From Micromonospora sp. MP36 (GTDB lineage: Bacteria; Actinomycetota; Actinomycetes; Mycobacteriales; Micromonosporaceae), in assembly GCF_008119785.1 (NCBI RefSeq), contig NZ_VSFA01000005.1:124001-188000 (forward strand): a DNA stretch of 64,000 nucleotides. The letters are read 5' to 3'. Shown here in pieces: positions 36,425 to 44,386 of this stretch; position 1 is the stretch's first letter, and every line of letters starts with the position of its first letter. The notes under the pieces are model-generated. The model was not told the DNA's origin, did no database searches, and saw only the letters and a program-made list of their open reading frames with translations. Position numbers and translations under genes: made by a program.

Positions 36425-36997
36425 TCAGGACGGCTCGGTGGGCACGCCGACGTGCAGCCGGAGCTGCGGGACGAGCATGTCGTCCACGTCCAGCGCACGG
36501 GCCGCGCCGTCCGGCTCCCAACCGGTCGAGGTGAGGAACTTCCGGGTCGCCGCGTCCCCGTCGAACGCCCAGGCCACCGCCCGGGTGAAGCCGTCGGACC
36601 GCCACCCGTCGACGGCGGCGGCGAGCAGCCGGCTGCCGTGCCCGCGCCGGCCCCAGCGCGGCTCGACCAGCAGGTCGGTCACCGCCGCCACGCCGTCGCC
36701 GAGCGCGTCGGTCGGCTCGCCCGGGGCGAGCGCCTCGGCATCGGCCGGACCGGAAGCGGCGAACCCCACCAGATACGATTGCTCGGCCTGTTCGACGGCG
36801 ACGAGCACGCGGTGCGCGCCCGAGGGCGGCTCCTGCACCGCCACGCTCCACCGCCGGGCGAGGTACGCCTCGTCCAGGTTGTCGAGCACGTGCCGGGGCA
36901 GGATCCGGCGGTACGCGACCCGCCAGGTCGCGAGCTGGATGCGTGCGATCTCGCCGGCGTCTTCCGGACGCGCGGGGCGGACGTACCCGAGAGCCAT
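36425..36997 (-). CDS. GNAT family N-acetyltransferase
   Basis: A 190-residue protein. 'VRPARPEDAGEIARIQLATWRVAYRRILPRHVLDNL' is the typical N-terminal GNAT segment. The acetyl-CoA motif is 'VAAVTDLLVEPRWGRRGHGSRLLAAAVDGWRSDGF', then 'DAATRKFLTSTGWEPDG'. The substrate is unknown. ATG 36997 lies 8 nt downstream of TAGGCT (37006-37011, minus strand), so it may be leaderless. It is divergent from the mannosyltransferase gene with only about 35 nt between starts. Confidence 0.85.
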   Translation of the reverse strand: MALGYVRPARPEDAGEIARIQLATWRVAYRRILPRHVLDNLDEAYLARRWSVAVQEPPSGAHRVLVAVEQAEQSYLVGFAASGPADAEALAPGEPTDALGDGVAAVTDLLVEPRWGRRGHGSRLLAAAVDGWRSDGFTRAVAWAFDGDAATRKFLTSTGWEPDGAARALDVDDMLVPQLRLHVGVPTEPS

Positions 36998-37005
36998 GGC
37001 ACGTG

Positions 37006-37011
37006 AGCCTA
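37006..37011 (-). promoter_or_regulatory. -10 element for the GNAT gene
   Basis: TAGGCT on the minus strand, 8 nt before ATG 36997. Confidence 0.35.
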
Positions 37012-37032
37012 CGCAGGGCGAGGGAGGCGACG

Positions 37033-38343
37033 GTGGCGCAGGGTGCCAGGCGGACGATCGCGCAGGTCGTCGCCGTGGTGGTGCTCGCCGTCGCGGTGGC
37101 CGCCTTCCTGTCGGAGGCGGCCGTGCGGCACGGCTTCTTCGACCTCAACGTCTACCGGGGCGCGCTGAACTACTGGGTGCACGACGGCGGGGAGATCTAC
37201 GACTTCCTCCGCGCCAGGACCCAGTACGGGTTCACCTACCCGCCGTTCGCCGCCCTGGTGATGCTGCCGATGGCGTACCTGTCGTGGCACGCGGCGATCA
37301 CGGTGAGCGTGGCCGCCACCGTGGTGGTCAGCACCGTGGTCATCTGGTGGCTGGTCGACCCGATCGCCCGCCGCGCCGGGTGGACCCGCTGGTTCGCCCT
37401 GGCGGTGGCGGTCTGCCTGGCCGCCGCGTTCGAGCCGATGCGCGAGACGGTCAACTTCGGCCAGGTCAACATGCTGCTGCTCTTCCTGGTGGCGGTGGAC
37501 CTGCTGCGGCTGCTGCCGGCCGGCAGCCGGTGGGCCGGGGTGGGGGTCGGCCTGGCCACCGCGATCAAGCTGACCCCCGGCATCTTCATCGTCTACCTGC
37601 TGGTCACCGGGCGCTGGCGGGCCGCGTTCACCGCGATGGGCGCGGCGGCCGGGGCCACCCTGCTGGCCGGCGCGCTCTTCCCCGACGCCTCCCGCGAATT
37701 CTGGACCGAGGCGCTGTGGAACACCGACCGGGTGGGCGAACTCGCCTTCGTCTCGAACCAGTCGCTGCGCGGGGTGGTGGCTCGGCTGAACCCGGAGCAC
37801 CCGAGCACCCTCGCCTGGCTGGTGCTGGTGCTCGCCACGCTGGCGGTCTGGGGCTGGCGCTCGCGCGCCGCGGTGACCGCCGGTGACGAGGCGACCGGGC
37901 TGGCCCTGACCGGCGCGGTGATGTGCCTGGTCAGCCCGGTGACCTGGGTGCACCACCTGGTCTGGCTGCTGCCGGGGCTGATCCTGCTGGTCGACAACGG
38001 CATGGCGGCGCCCGCGCGCAGCCGCCGGCGCCGTCTCCTGCTGGCCGCCGCGCTCGTCGGGTACGCCTTCCTGATCAGCCGGATCGTCTGGCGGTTCGAG
38101 CGCGACTTCAGCGGCGTGACCGGCTTCCTCGGCAGCAACACCTACGTCTGGATCAGCCTGGCGCTGCTGCTCGGCCTGCCGATCCGGCACTGGGCCGCGT
38201 CGGCCGACGGCGGGGCCGCCGACCGGGGTGGCCCGTCCGGGTCAGGTGTCGAGGCGGGCGGTGTAGCGCACCTCCCGCAGCAGAGCGGGGTCTTGCCCGC
38301 CGGAGAGCGGCAGCCGGTAGACGGACTCGGTGCCGTCCGGTGA
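37033..38343 (+). CDS. GT87-family (DUF2029) polyprenol-phosphate mannosyltransferase-like membrane protein
   Basis: A 436-residue multi-pass protein with about 10 hydrophobic helices. The first extracytoplasmic loop is 'HGFFDLNVYRGALNYWVHDGGEIYDFLRARTQYGFTYPPFAALV', with the Asp and TYPPF pattern of GT87/PimE-like alpha-mannosyltransferases. It probably adds mannose from polyprenol-phosphate-mannose to a lipid glycan on the outer membrane face. GTG 37033 has GAGGGAGG upstream. The last ~34 codons run into the convergent GNAT gene (overlap 38242-38343). Confidence 0.85.
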   Translation: MAQGARRTIAQVVAVVVLAVAVAAFLSEAAVRHGFFDLNVYRGALNYWVHDGGEIYDFLRARTQYGFTYPPFAALVMLPMAYLSWHAAITVSVAATVVVSTVVIWWLVDPIARRAGWTRWFALAVAVCLAAAFEPMRETVNFGQVNMLLLFLVAVDLLRLLPAGSRWAGVGVGLATAIKLTPGIFIVYLLVTGRWRAAFTAMGAAAGATLLAGALFPDASREFWTEALWNTDRVGELAFVSNQSLRGVVARLNPEHPSTLAWLVLVLATLAVWGWRSRAAVTAGDEATGLALTGAVMCLVSPVTWVHHLVWLLPGLILLVDNGMAAPARSRRRRLLLAAALVGYAFLISRIVWRFERDFSGVTGFLGSNTYVWISLALLLGLPIRHWAASADGGAADRGGPSGSGVEAGGVAHLPQQSGVLPAGERQPVDGLGAVR

Positions 38344-38793
38344 CAGCCCGGCCCGCTCGTAGAAGCGCCGGGCCCGGGCGTTGTCGCTGAGCACCCAGAG
38401 TCGATACTCCGTCCAGCCCCGCTCGGCCAGGCCGGCCCGGGCCGCCGCCAGCAGCGCCCGGCCGGTCCCGGCGCCCCAATGGGTGGGCTCGACGTACATC
38501 GCCAGGATCTCCCCGTACGCCGGGTCGAGGTCGCCCCGGTCCTGGTTGTTCCGGTACGGCCCGAAGGTGGCGAACCCGGCGACCGCCCCGTCGACCTCGG
38601 CGAGCAGGGTGGTGAACGGGTGCGCCGGGTCGGCCGTGCCCAGGTCCCGGCGGCGCTGCGCCCAGGCGGCCGGGTTCAGCCGGCGCAGCACCTCGTCCGG
38701 CATGATCCCGGCGTACCCGGCCTGCCAGCCGCGCACGTGCACCTCGGCGATCGCCGCCGCGTCGTCCGGCTCCTCCCGGCGGATGGTCAGCAT
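38242..38793 (-). CDS. GNAT family N-acetyltransferase
   Basis: A 183-residue protein with 'IRREEPDDAAAIAEVHVRGWQAGYAGIMPDEVL' and the acetyl-CoA motif 'GEILAMYVEPTHWGAGTGRALLAAARAGLAERGW', ending with 'DNARARRFYERAGLSPDGTE'. This subgroup is common in actinobacteria with unknown substrates. Its 3' end overlaps the convergent mannosyltransferase gene by 102 bp. ATG 38793 lies 6 nt from TAGAAC (38800-38805, minus strand), again a leaderless arrangement. Confidence 0.88.
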   Translation of the reverse strand: MLTIRREEPDDAAAIAEVHVRGWQAGYAGIMPDEVLRRLNPAAWAQRRRDLGTADPAHPFTTLLAEVDGAVAGFATFGPYRNNQDRGDLDPAYGEILAMYVEPTHWGAGTGRALLAAARAGLAERGWTEYRLWVLSDNARARRFYERAGLSPDGTESVYRLPLSGGQDPALLREVRYTARLDT

Positions 38794-38799
38794 GGGTCC

Positions 38800-38805
38800 G
38801 TTCTA
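38800..38805 (-). promoter_or_regulatory. -10 element for the GNAT gene
   Basis: TAGAAC on the minus strand, 6 nt before ATG 38793. Confidence 0.4.
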
Positions 38806-38844
38806 TGCCTCGACCGGCGGTCGGTCCAGCGCCCGCCGCCGCGT

Positions 38845-38901
38845 GGCGGCCATAATTCGGCCTCCGCGCCGCTAGGCGGCGCGCTGTCCGAACGAAGGCT
38901 G
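38845..38901. repeat. Family B palindromic repeat
   Basis: A reverse-oriented copy of the element found twice inside the multicopper-oxidase-like gene (60246-60363). Shared blocks are GGCGGCCATAATTCGGCCTC and GGCGGCGCG. It lies between the divergent GNAT and AlkX-type genes, ending 15 nt before the -10 element of the latter. Confidence 0.8.
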
Positions 38902-38915
38902 TCGTACGCGTGGAC

Positions 38916-38921
38916 TAGGGT
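38916..38921 (+). promoter_or_regulatory. -10 element for the AlkX-type gene
   Basis: TAGGGT, 9 nt before ATG 38931; a slightly long spacing compared with the others. Confidence 0.35.
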
Positions 38922-38930
38922 CGGCGGACG

Positions 38931-40160
38931 ATGGCCGCACCGGAATCGCTCTCGCTCGCCCAGGCCCGCCGCGTGGCCCTCGCCGCCCAGGGCTTCGCCG
39001 ACCCGCCGCCCACCGGGGTGCCGACCCGCCGGCACCTGCGCCGGGTGTTGGACCGGGTCGGGCTGATCCAGATGGACTCGGTCAACGTCCTGCAACGCGC
39101 CCACTACCTGCCGCTCTACAGCCGGCTCGGGCCCTACCCGACCACCCTGCTCGACGCCGCCGCCTACCGGCGCCCCCGGGAGCTGTTCGAATACTGGGGG
39201 CACGAGGCGTCGCTGATCCCGGTCGGCCTGCACCCGGCGCTGCGCTGGCGGATGGCCAAGGCCCGCGACGAGGCCTGGGGCGGGATGCGCCGGATCGCCC
39301 AGGAGCAGCCCGAGCTGGTCGCCTGGGTGCGCGACGAGGTGGCCGCCCGGGGGCCGCTCACCGCCGCCGAGATCGAGCACGACGCGCCCAGGGAGACCGG
39401 CAACTGGGGCTGGAACTGGTCGGCGGTCAAGCGGGCGCTGGAGTTCCTGTTCTGGTCCGGCGAGGTGACCGCCGCCGAGCGCACCAGCTCCTTCGCCCGC
39501 CGCTACGACCTGCCCGAGCGGGTGCTGCCGGCCGCGGCGCTCGACGCGCCCACCCTGAGCGACGCCGACGCCCACCGCACGCTGGTGGCGATCGCCGCCC
39601 GGTCGCTGGGCGTGGCGGCCGAGCCGGAGCTGCGCGACTACTTCCGGCTGCCGGTGGCCGGGGCGCGGCGGGCGATCGCCGAGCTGGTCGACGCGGGCGA
39701 GCTGACCCCGGTCACGGTGCCGGGCTGGCGGCAGACCGCCTACCTGCACGGCTCGGCCCGGCTGCCCCGCTGGGTCCGGGGCAACACCCTGGTCAGCCCG
39801 TTCGACCCGCTGGTCTGGGAGCGGGCCCGCACCGAGCGGCTGTTCGGCTTCTCCTACCGGATCGAGATCTACGTGCCCGCCCCGCAGCGGGTCCACGGCT
39901 ACTACGTGCTGCCCTTCCTGCAGGGCGAGCGGTTCACCGCCCGGGTCGACCTCAAGGCCGACCGCCGGGCGGGGGTGCTGCTGGTGCCGGCCGCGTGGGT
40001 CGAGCCGGGGGCGGACCCGGGGGAGACCGCGGTGGCCCTCGCCGCCGAGCTGTACCGGCTCGCCGGTTGGCTCGGCCTGGACGCGGTCGCCCCGCCGGCG
40101 GCCGGCGACCTGGCGGCCCCGCTGGCCGCCGCGCTGGTGGGCGTGGCGGGTGTACGGTGA
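38931..40160 (+). CDS. Winged-helix DNA glycosylase of the YcaQ/AlkX type
   Basis: A 409-residue HTH_42-superfamily protein. E. coli YcaQ (AlkX) and Streptomyces AlkZ excise crosslinked or alkylated bases. The catalytic region reads '[25 protein letters not shown]', with QMD fitting the QxD motif of the AlkX branch rather than the QxQ of AlkZ. Other conserved segments are '[22 protein letters not shown]' and '[37 protein letters not shown]'. It probably repairs crosslinks caused by a self-made or environmental alkylator. Assignment to AlkX is by motif only. Confidence 0.82.
   Translation: MAAPESLSLAQARRVALAAQGFADPPPTGVPTRRHLRRVLDRVGLIQMDSVNVLQRAHYLPLYSRLGPYPTTLLDAAAYRRPRELFEYWGHEASLIPVGLHPALRWRMAKARDEAWGGMRRIAQEQPELVAWVRDEVAARGPLTAAEIEHDAPRETGNWGWNWSAVKRALEFLFWSGEVTAAERTSSFARRYDLPERVLPAAALDAPTLSDADAHRTLVAIAARSLGVAAEPELRDYFRLPVAGARRAIAELVDAGELTPVTVPGWRQTAYLHGSARLPRWVRGNTLVSPFDPLVWERARTERLFGFSYRIEIYVPAPQRVHGYYVLPFLQGERFTARVDLKADRRAGVLLVPAAWVEPGADPGETAVALAAELYRLAGWLGLDAVAPPAAGDLAAPLAAALVGVAGVR
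40153..40158 (+). promoter_or_regulatory. -10 element for the DUF2752 gene
   Basis: TACGGT, 6 nt before GTG 40165; its final T begins the stop codon of the AlkX-type gene. Confidence 0.4.
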
Positions 40161-40164
40161 GCGC

Positions 40165-40713
40165 GTGACGAGCGTTGACCGGCCGGCCTCGCCGCCCGAC
40201 CCGCAGACGGTCCCCGTTCCGGAGTCGCCGCACTGGCCCGCCGGAGCGGCGTACGCTCCCGTCGAGCCGGACCGGATCACCCGCCTCGTGCTCCGGCTGC
40301 ACGCCCGCGCCCCGCGCTGGGCGGTGCCCCTCGCCGCGGTCGGCTGCGTCGGGCTCGGCATGGCGTACGCCCTGCTCAGTGACCCCACCCACAGCGATCC
40401 GGACGCCCGGCCCACCTGCCTGCTCAAGCTCACCACCGGGCTGGACTGCCCGGGCTGCGGCGGCACCCGGGCCCTCTGGTACGTGCTGCACGGCGACCTG
40501 CCGGCCGCGGCCCGGCACCACTTCCTCTTCGTCTTCTCGCTGCCCTTCCTGGCCTACCTCTTCGTCACCTGGGCCGGAAACCGGGCGTTCGGCTGGCGGC
40601 TGCCGGAGCTGCGGCTCAGCCCGAAGGTGCTCGGCGGCTTCCTGGCCTTCTGGCTGGCCTTCTCGGTGCTGCGCAACCTCCCCTGGGCACCGTTCACCGC
40701 CCTCTACGTCTGA
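40165..40713 (+). CDS. DUF2752 membrane protein
   Basis: A 182-residue protein. A hydrophobic helix (about 55-72) precedes the family signature '[38 protein letters not shown]', with the CPxCGxTR core. Two further helices follow. Members are small membrane proteins of unknown function, sometimes near bacteriocin or secretion loci. The GTG start lies 4 nt after the previous stop. Confidence 0.85.
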   Translation: MTSVDRPASPPDPQTVPVPESPHWPAGAAYAPVEPDRITRLVLRLHARAPRWAVPLAAVGCVGLGMAYALLSDPTHSDPDARPTCLLKLTTGLDCPGCGGTRALWYVLHGDLPAAARHHFLFVFSLPFLAYLFVTWAGNRAFGWRLPELRLSPKVLGGFLAFWLAFSVLRNLPWAPFTALYV

Positions 40714-40779
40714 TCCGCGCTCCGGCGTGCGCCGGTTCACGTCCGCGCGCCCAAGTTTCCCCACGGGCCCACCGGCCAC

Positions 40780-40785
40780 TACAGT
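40780..40785 (+). promoter_or_regulatory. -10 element of a leaderless promoter for thyX
   Basis: TACAGT, 7 nt before ATG 40793. Confidence 0.5.
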
Positions 40786-40792
40786 CGCAGGA

Positions 40793-41539
40793 ATGCCGGA
40801 CATGGTGCAGCCCCAGGTCAAGCTCATCGCGTGGACCCAGTTCCAGGCCCCCGACGACGTGCCGTGGTCGACCGACGCCGAGGGGGGCCAGGCCCTCGCC
40901 GAATTCGCCGGTCGGGCCTGCTACCAGAGCTGGAAGAAGCCGAACCCGGCCACCGCCACCAACGCCGGCTACCTGGCGCATATCCTCGAGGTCGGGCACC
41001 TGTCCGTGCTGGAGCACGGCTCGGTGAGCTTCTACTTCAGCGGGGTGTCCCGGTCCTTCACCCACGAGCTGATCCGGCACCGGCACTTCTCCTACTCCCA
41101 GCTCTCCCAGCGCTACGTCCCGGAGCGGGACGCCGCGATGGTCGAGCCGAGGGTGATCGCCGAGGACCCGGAGCTGCACAAGAAGTTCGTCGAGGCGGCC
41201 GAGGCGAGCGTGCGGGCGTACAACGAGCTGCTGGAGGGCCTGGAGGCGCGCTTCGCCGACGAGCCCAACCCGACGCTGCGCCGCAAGCAGGCCCGGCAGG
41301 CGGCCCGCGCGGTGCTGCCCAACGCCACCGAGACCCGAATCGTGGTCACCGGCAACTACCGGGCCTGGCGGCACTTCATCAAGATGCGCGCGACCGAGCA
41401 GGCCGACGTGGAGATCCGCGAGCTGGCCGTGGAGTGCCTGCGGCAGCTCCAGGGCGTCGCGCCGAACGTCTTCGCCGATTTCGTGATCACCACCCTGCCC
41501 GACGGCACCGAGGTGGCGGCCAGCCCGCTCGCCGAGTGA
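40793..41539 (+). CDS. thyX: Flavin-dependent thymidylate synthase
   Basis: A 248-residue enzyme that makes dTMP from dUMP using methylenetetrahydrofolate, FAD and NADPH. The ThyX motif RHRxxSxxxxSxR is present as '[14 protein letters not shown]', with upstream '[23 protein letters not shown]' and downstream '[28 protein letters not shown]'. It marks the point where the conserved dapB-thyX-dapA-rnj-ftsK order resumes. ATG 40793 is 7 nt from TACAGT and lacks a Shine-Dalgarno site. Confidence 0.97.
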   Translation: MPDMVQPQVKLIAWTQFQAPDDVPWSTDAEGGQALAEFAGRACYQSWKKPNPATATNAGYLAHILEVGHLSVLEHGSVSFYFSGVSRSFTHELIRHRHFSYSQLSQRYVPERDAAMVEPRVIAEDPELHKKFVEAAEASVRAYNELLEGLEARFADEPNPTLRRKQARQAARAVLPNATETRIVVTGNYRAWRHFIKMRATEQADVEIRELAVECLRQLQGVAPNVFADFVITTLPDGTEVAASPLAE

Positions 41540-41580
41540 CTCCTGCGCCCTTCCCCACCGGGGCTCCGGTGCTCGTCCGC

Positions 41581-41586
41581 TAGGTT
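41581..41586 (+). promoter_or_regulatory. -10 element of a leaderless promoter for dapA
   Basis: TAGGTT, 6 nt before ATG 41593; identical to the dapB element. Confidence 0.5.
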
Positions 41587-41592
41587 GTGAAC

Positions 41593-42519
41593 ATGACGCA
41601 CGACCACCCTGCCGCCCCGGCCCGGGGCGCGTCGCGCCCGTTCGGGCGACTGCTCACGGCCATGGTGACGCCGTTCACCGCCGACGGGTCGCTCGACCTG
41701 GACGGCGCGGTACGGCTCGCCCAGCACCTCGTAGACGAGCAGGGCAACGACGCGCTGGTGCTCAACGGCACCACGGGCGAGTCGCCGACCACCACCGACG
41801 CGGAGAAGGAGAGCCTGATCCGCGCCGTCGTGGAGGCGGTCGGCGACCGGGCCCGGATCGTCGCCGGGGTCGGCACCAACGACACCCGGCACACCATCGA
41901 ACTGGCGGTGCAGGCGGAGAAGGCCGGCGCGCACGGCCTGCTGGTGGTCACGCCGTACTACAACAAGCCGCCGCAGAGCGGCCTGCTGCGGCACTTCACC
42001 GCGGTCGCCGACGCCACCGGGCTGCCGATCATGCTGTACGACATCCCGCACCGGGCCGGCACCGCGATCGCCACCGACACGCTGCTGAAGCTGGCCGAGC
42101 ACGGCCGGATCGTCGCGGTCAAGGACGCCAAGGGCGACCTCAGCGCCACCTCGGAGGTGCTCAGTCGCAGCGATCTCGCCTTCTACTGCGGCGAGGACTC
42201 GCTGACCCTGCCCGCCCTCGCGGTCGGCGCGGTCGGCGTGGTGGGCACCTCGACGCACTTCACCGGGGTGCCGACCAAGCAGATGATCGAGGCGTACGAG
42301 GCGGGAGACGTCAACACCGCCCTGGCGCTGCACCGCCGGCTGCTGCCCCTGTTCACCGGCGTCTTCCGTACCCAGGGCGTGATCCTGGTGAAGGCCGGAC
42401 TGGCGGCCAAGGGCCTGCCGGCCGGCCCGGTACGCCCGCCGCTGGTGGACGCCACCGCGGCCGAACTGGCCCAGCTGCGCGCCGACTGCGCGGCGGCCGG
42501 CCTGCCCCTTCCCGAATGA
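41593..42519 (+). CDS. dapA: 4-hydroxy-tetrahydrodipicolinate synthase
   Basis: A 308-residue TIM-barrel aldolase that condenses pyruvate with aspartate semialdehyde. The pyruvate-binding motif is 'VLNGTTGESPTTTDAEKESLIRAVVE'. The catalytic Tyr is in 'GLPIMLYDIPHRAGTAI' and the Schiff-base Lys in 'RIVAVKDAKGDLSATSEV'. ATG 41593 is chosen because the GTG at 41587 abuts the promoter hexamer. It is followed by rnj after 52 nt, the usual actinobacterial order. Confidence 0.97.
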   Translation: MTHDHPAAPARGASRPFGRLLTAMVTPFTADGSLDLDGAVRLAQHLVDEQGNDALVLNGTTGESPTTTDAEKESLIRAVVEAVGDRARIVAGVGTNDTRHTIELAVQAEKAGAHGLLVVTPYYNKPPQSGLLRHFTAVADATGLPIMLYDIPHRAGTAIATDTLLKLAEHGRIVAVKDAKGDLSATSEVLSRSDLAFYCGEDSLTLPALAVGAVGVVGTSTHFTGVPTKQMIEAYEAGDVNTALALHRRLLPLFTGVFRTQGVILVKAGLAAKGLPAGPVRPPLVDATAAELAQLRADCAAAGLPLPE

Positions 42520-42571
42520 TCGAACGACACGACGGACGCCGGCTGACGGCGTCGCAGAATGAGGTGGACGC

Positions 42572-44260
42572 GTGACCGAGGCGCACATCGAGGGCGAACT
42601 GCCCCCGCCACTGCCGGAAGGCGGCCTGCGGATCATCCCGCTCGGCGGACTCGGCGCCATCGGCCGGAACATGACGGTCTTCGAGTACGACGGCAAGCTG
42701 CTGATCGTCGACTGCGGGGTGCTCTTCCCCGACGTCGAGCAGCCGGGCGTGGATCTCATCCTGCCCGACTTCGGCCCGATCCTGGACCGGCTCGACGACA
42801 TCCAGGCGATCGTGCTCACCCACGGCCACGAGGACCACATCGGCGCGGTGCCGTACCTGCTCGCCCACAAGGCGGACATCCCGCTGGTGGGCTCGCAGTT
42901 CACCCTGGCCCTGGTCGAGGCGAAGCTGGCCGAGCGGCGGATCCAGCCCTACACGCTGACCGTGCGGGAGGGGCAGCGGGAGCGCCTCGGCCCGTTCGAG
43001 TGCGAGTTCTTCGCGGTCAACCACTCGATCCCGGACGCGCTCGCGGTGGCCATCCGGACCGGGGCCGGCCTGGTGCTGCACACCGGCGACTTCAAGATGG
43101 ACCAGCTCCCGCTGGACGGCCGGATCACCGACCTGGCCGGCTTCGCCCGGCTCGGCGCCGAGGGCGTGGACCTGCTGCTGTCGGACTCCACCAACGCGGA
43201 GATCCCCGGCTTCGTCACCCCCGAGCGGGAGATCGGCCCGGTCCTGGACTCGATCTTCCAGAAGGCGCGCGGCCGGATCATCGTCGCCTCGTTCGCCTCG
43301 CACGTGCACCGGGTGCAGCAGGTCTTCGACTCGGCGATCGAGCACGGCCGCAAGGTGGCCCTGATCGGCCGCTCGATGGTCCGCAACATGGGCATCGCCC
43401 GTGACCTCGGCCTGCTCAACATCCCGCCGGGGCTGGTGGTCGGCCTGGAGGAGGCCACCGCCCTGCCGCCGGAGCAGATCGTGCTGATGTCCACCGGCTC
43501 GCAGGGCGAGCCGATGAGCGCGCTGGGCCGGATGGCCAGCGGCGACCACCGGCACATCACCATCGCCCCGGGCGACACCGTGGTGCTCGCCTCGTCGCTG
43601 GTGCCCGGCAACGAGACGTCGGTCTACCGGGTGATCAACCGGCTGGCCCGGGCCGGCGCGGTGGTGGTGCACAAGGACGTGGCCAAGGTGCACGTCTCCG
43701 GCCACGCCCCGGCCGGCGAACTGCTCTACCTGCTCAACGTCACCCGCCCCAGCAACCTGATGCCGGTGCACGGCGAGTGGCGGCACCTGCGGGCGCACGC
43801 CCGGCTCGGCATCGAGTCCGGCGTCGCGCCGGACCGGGTGGTGCTCTGCGAGGACGGCGACGTGGTCGACCTGGTCGACGGGCGGGCCAGCCTGGTCGGC
43901 CACGTGAAGAGCCGCTACGTCTACGTCGACGGCCTCGCCGTCGGCGACGTCAGCGAGTCGCTGCTCACCGAGCGCCGGATCCTCGGCGACGGCGGCTTCA
44001 TCGCCGCCACCGTGGTGGTCGACTCGGTCACCGGCAAGGTGGTCGGCGGGCCGACCGTCTCGGCGAAGGGTTTCTCCGAGGACCCGGAGGCGTTCAGCCC
44101 GGTGGTCCCGCTGGTCACCGAGGCGCTGAACCGGGCCGCCGCGGACGGCATCACCGACCCGCACCAGCTCCAGCAGATCGTCCGGCGCACCGTCGGGCGC
44201 TGGGTCAATGACGCGTACCGGCGCCGGCCGATGATCGTCCCGACGGTCGTCGAGGTCTGA
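42572..44260 (+). CDS. rnj: Ribonuclease J
   Basis: A 562-residue metallo-beta-lactamase/beta-CASP nuclease with endo- and 5'-3' exonuclease activity on RNA. The metal motif is 'VLTHGHEDHIGAVPYLL', followed by 'LHTGDFKMDQLPLDGRITDL', 'LLLSDSTNAEIPGF' and the beta-CASP region 'IIVASFASHVHRVQQVFDSAIEHGRKVALIGRSMVRN'. The motif 'MPVHGEWRHLRAHA' lies in the second lactamase part and a C-terminal RNase J domain ends the protein. GTG 42572 has GAGGTGG upstream. A strong terminator follows. Confidence 0.96.
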   Translation: MTEAHIEGELPPPLPEGGLRIIPLGGLGAIGRNMTVFEYDGKLLIVDCGVLFPDVEQPGVDLILPDFGPILDRLDDIQAIVLTHGHEDHIGAVPYLLAHKADIPLVGSQFTLALVEAKLAERRIQPYTLTVREGQRERLGPFECEFFAVNHSIPDALAVAIRTGAGLVLHTGDFKMDQLPLDGRITDLAGFARLGAEGVDLLLSDSTNAEIPGFVTPEREIGPVLDSIFQKARGRIIVASFASHVHRVQQVFDSAIEHGRKVALIGRSMVRNMGIARDLGLLNIPPGLVVGLEEATALPPEQIVLMSTGSQGEPMSALGRMASGDHRHITIAPGDTVVLASSLVPGNETSVYRVINRLARAGAVVVHKDVAKVHVSGHAPAGELLYLLNVTRPSNLMPVHGEWRHLRAHARLGIESGVAPDRVVLCEDGDVVDLVDGRASLVGHVKSRYVYVDGLAVGDVSESLLTERRILGDGGFIAATVVVDSVTGKVVGGPTVSAKGFSEDPEAFSPVVPLVTEALNRAAADGITDPHQLQQIVRRTVGRWVNDAYRRRPMIVPTVVEV

Positions 44261-44275
44261 CCCCACCGGCTTCCG

Positions 44276-44307
44276 GCGCCGGTCCACCGTCCGCGGTGGA
44301 CCGGCGC
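44276..44307. terminator. Bidirectional terminator after rnj
   Basis: A perfect 14-bp stem GCGCCGGTCCACCG / CGGTGGACCGGCGC with a TCCG loop, between convergent rnj and the YbjN-domain gene. Confidence 0.8.
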
Positions 44308-44386
44308 TGCCGTTTCCGGGTACGCCGGGCGACTACGGGGACCGGGTCGCGGCCGCCACCGCCCAGGCCGCCGCGCCACGTTTCGG

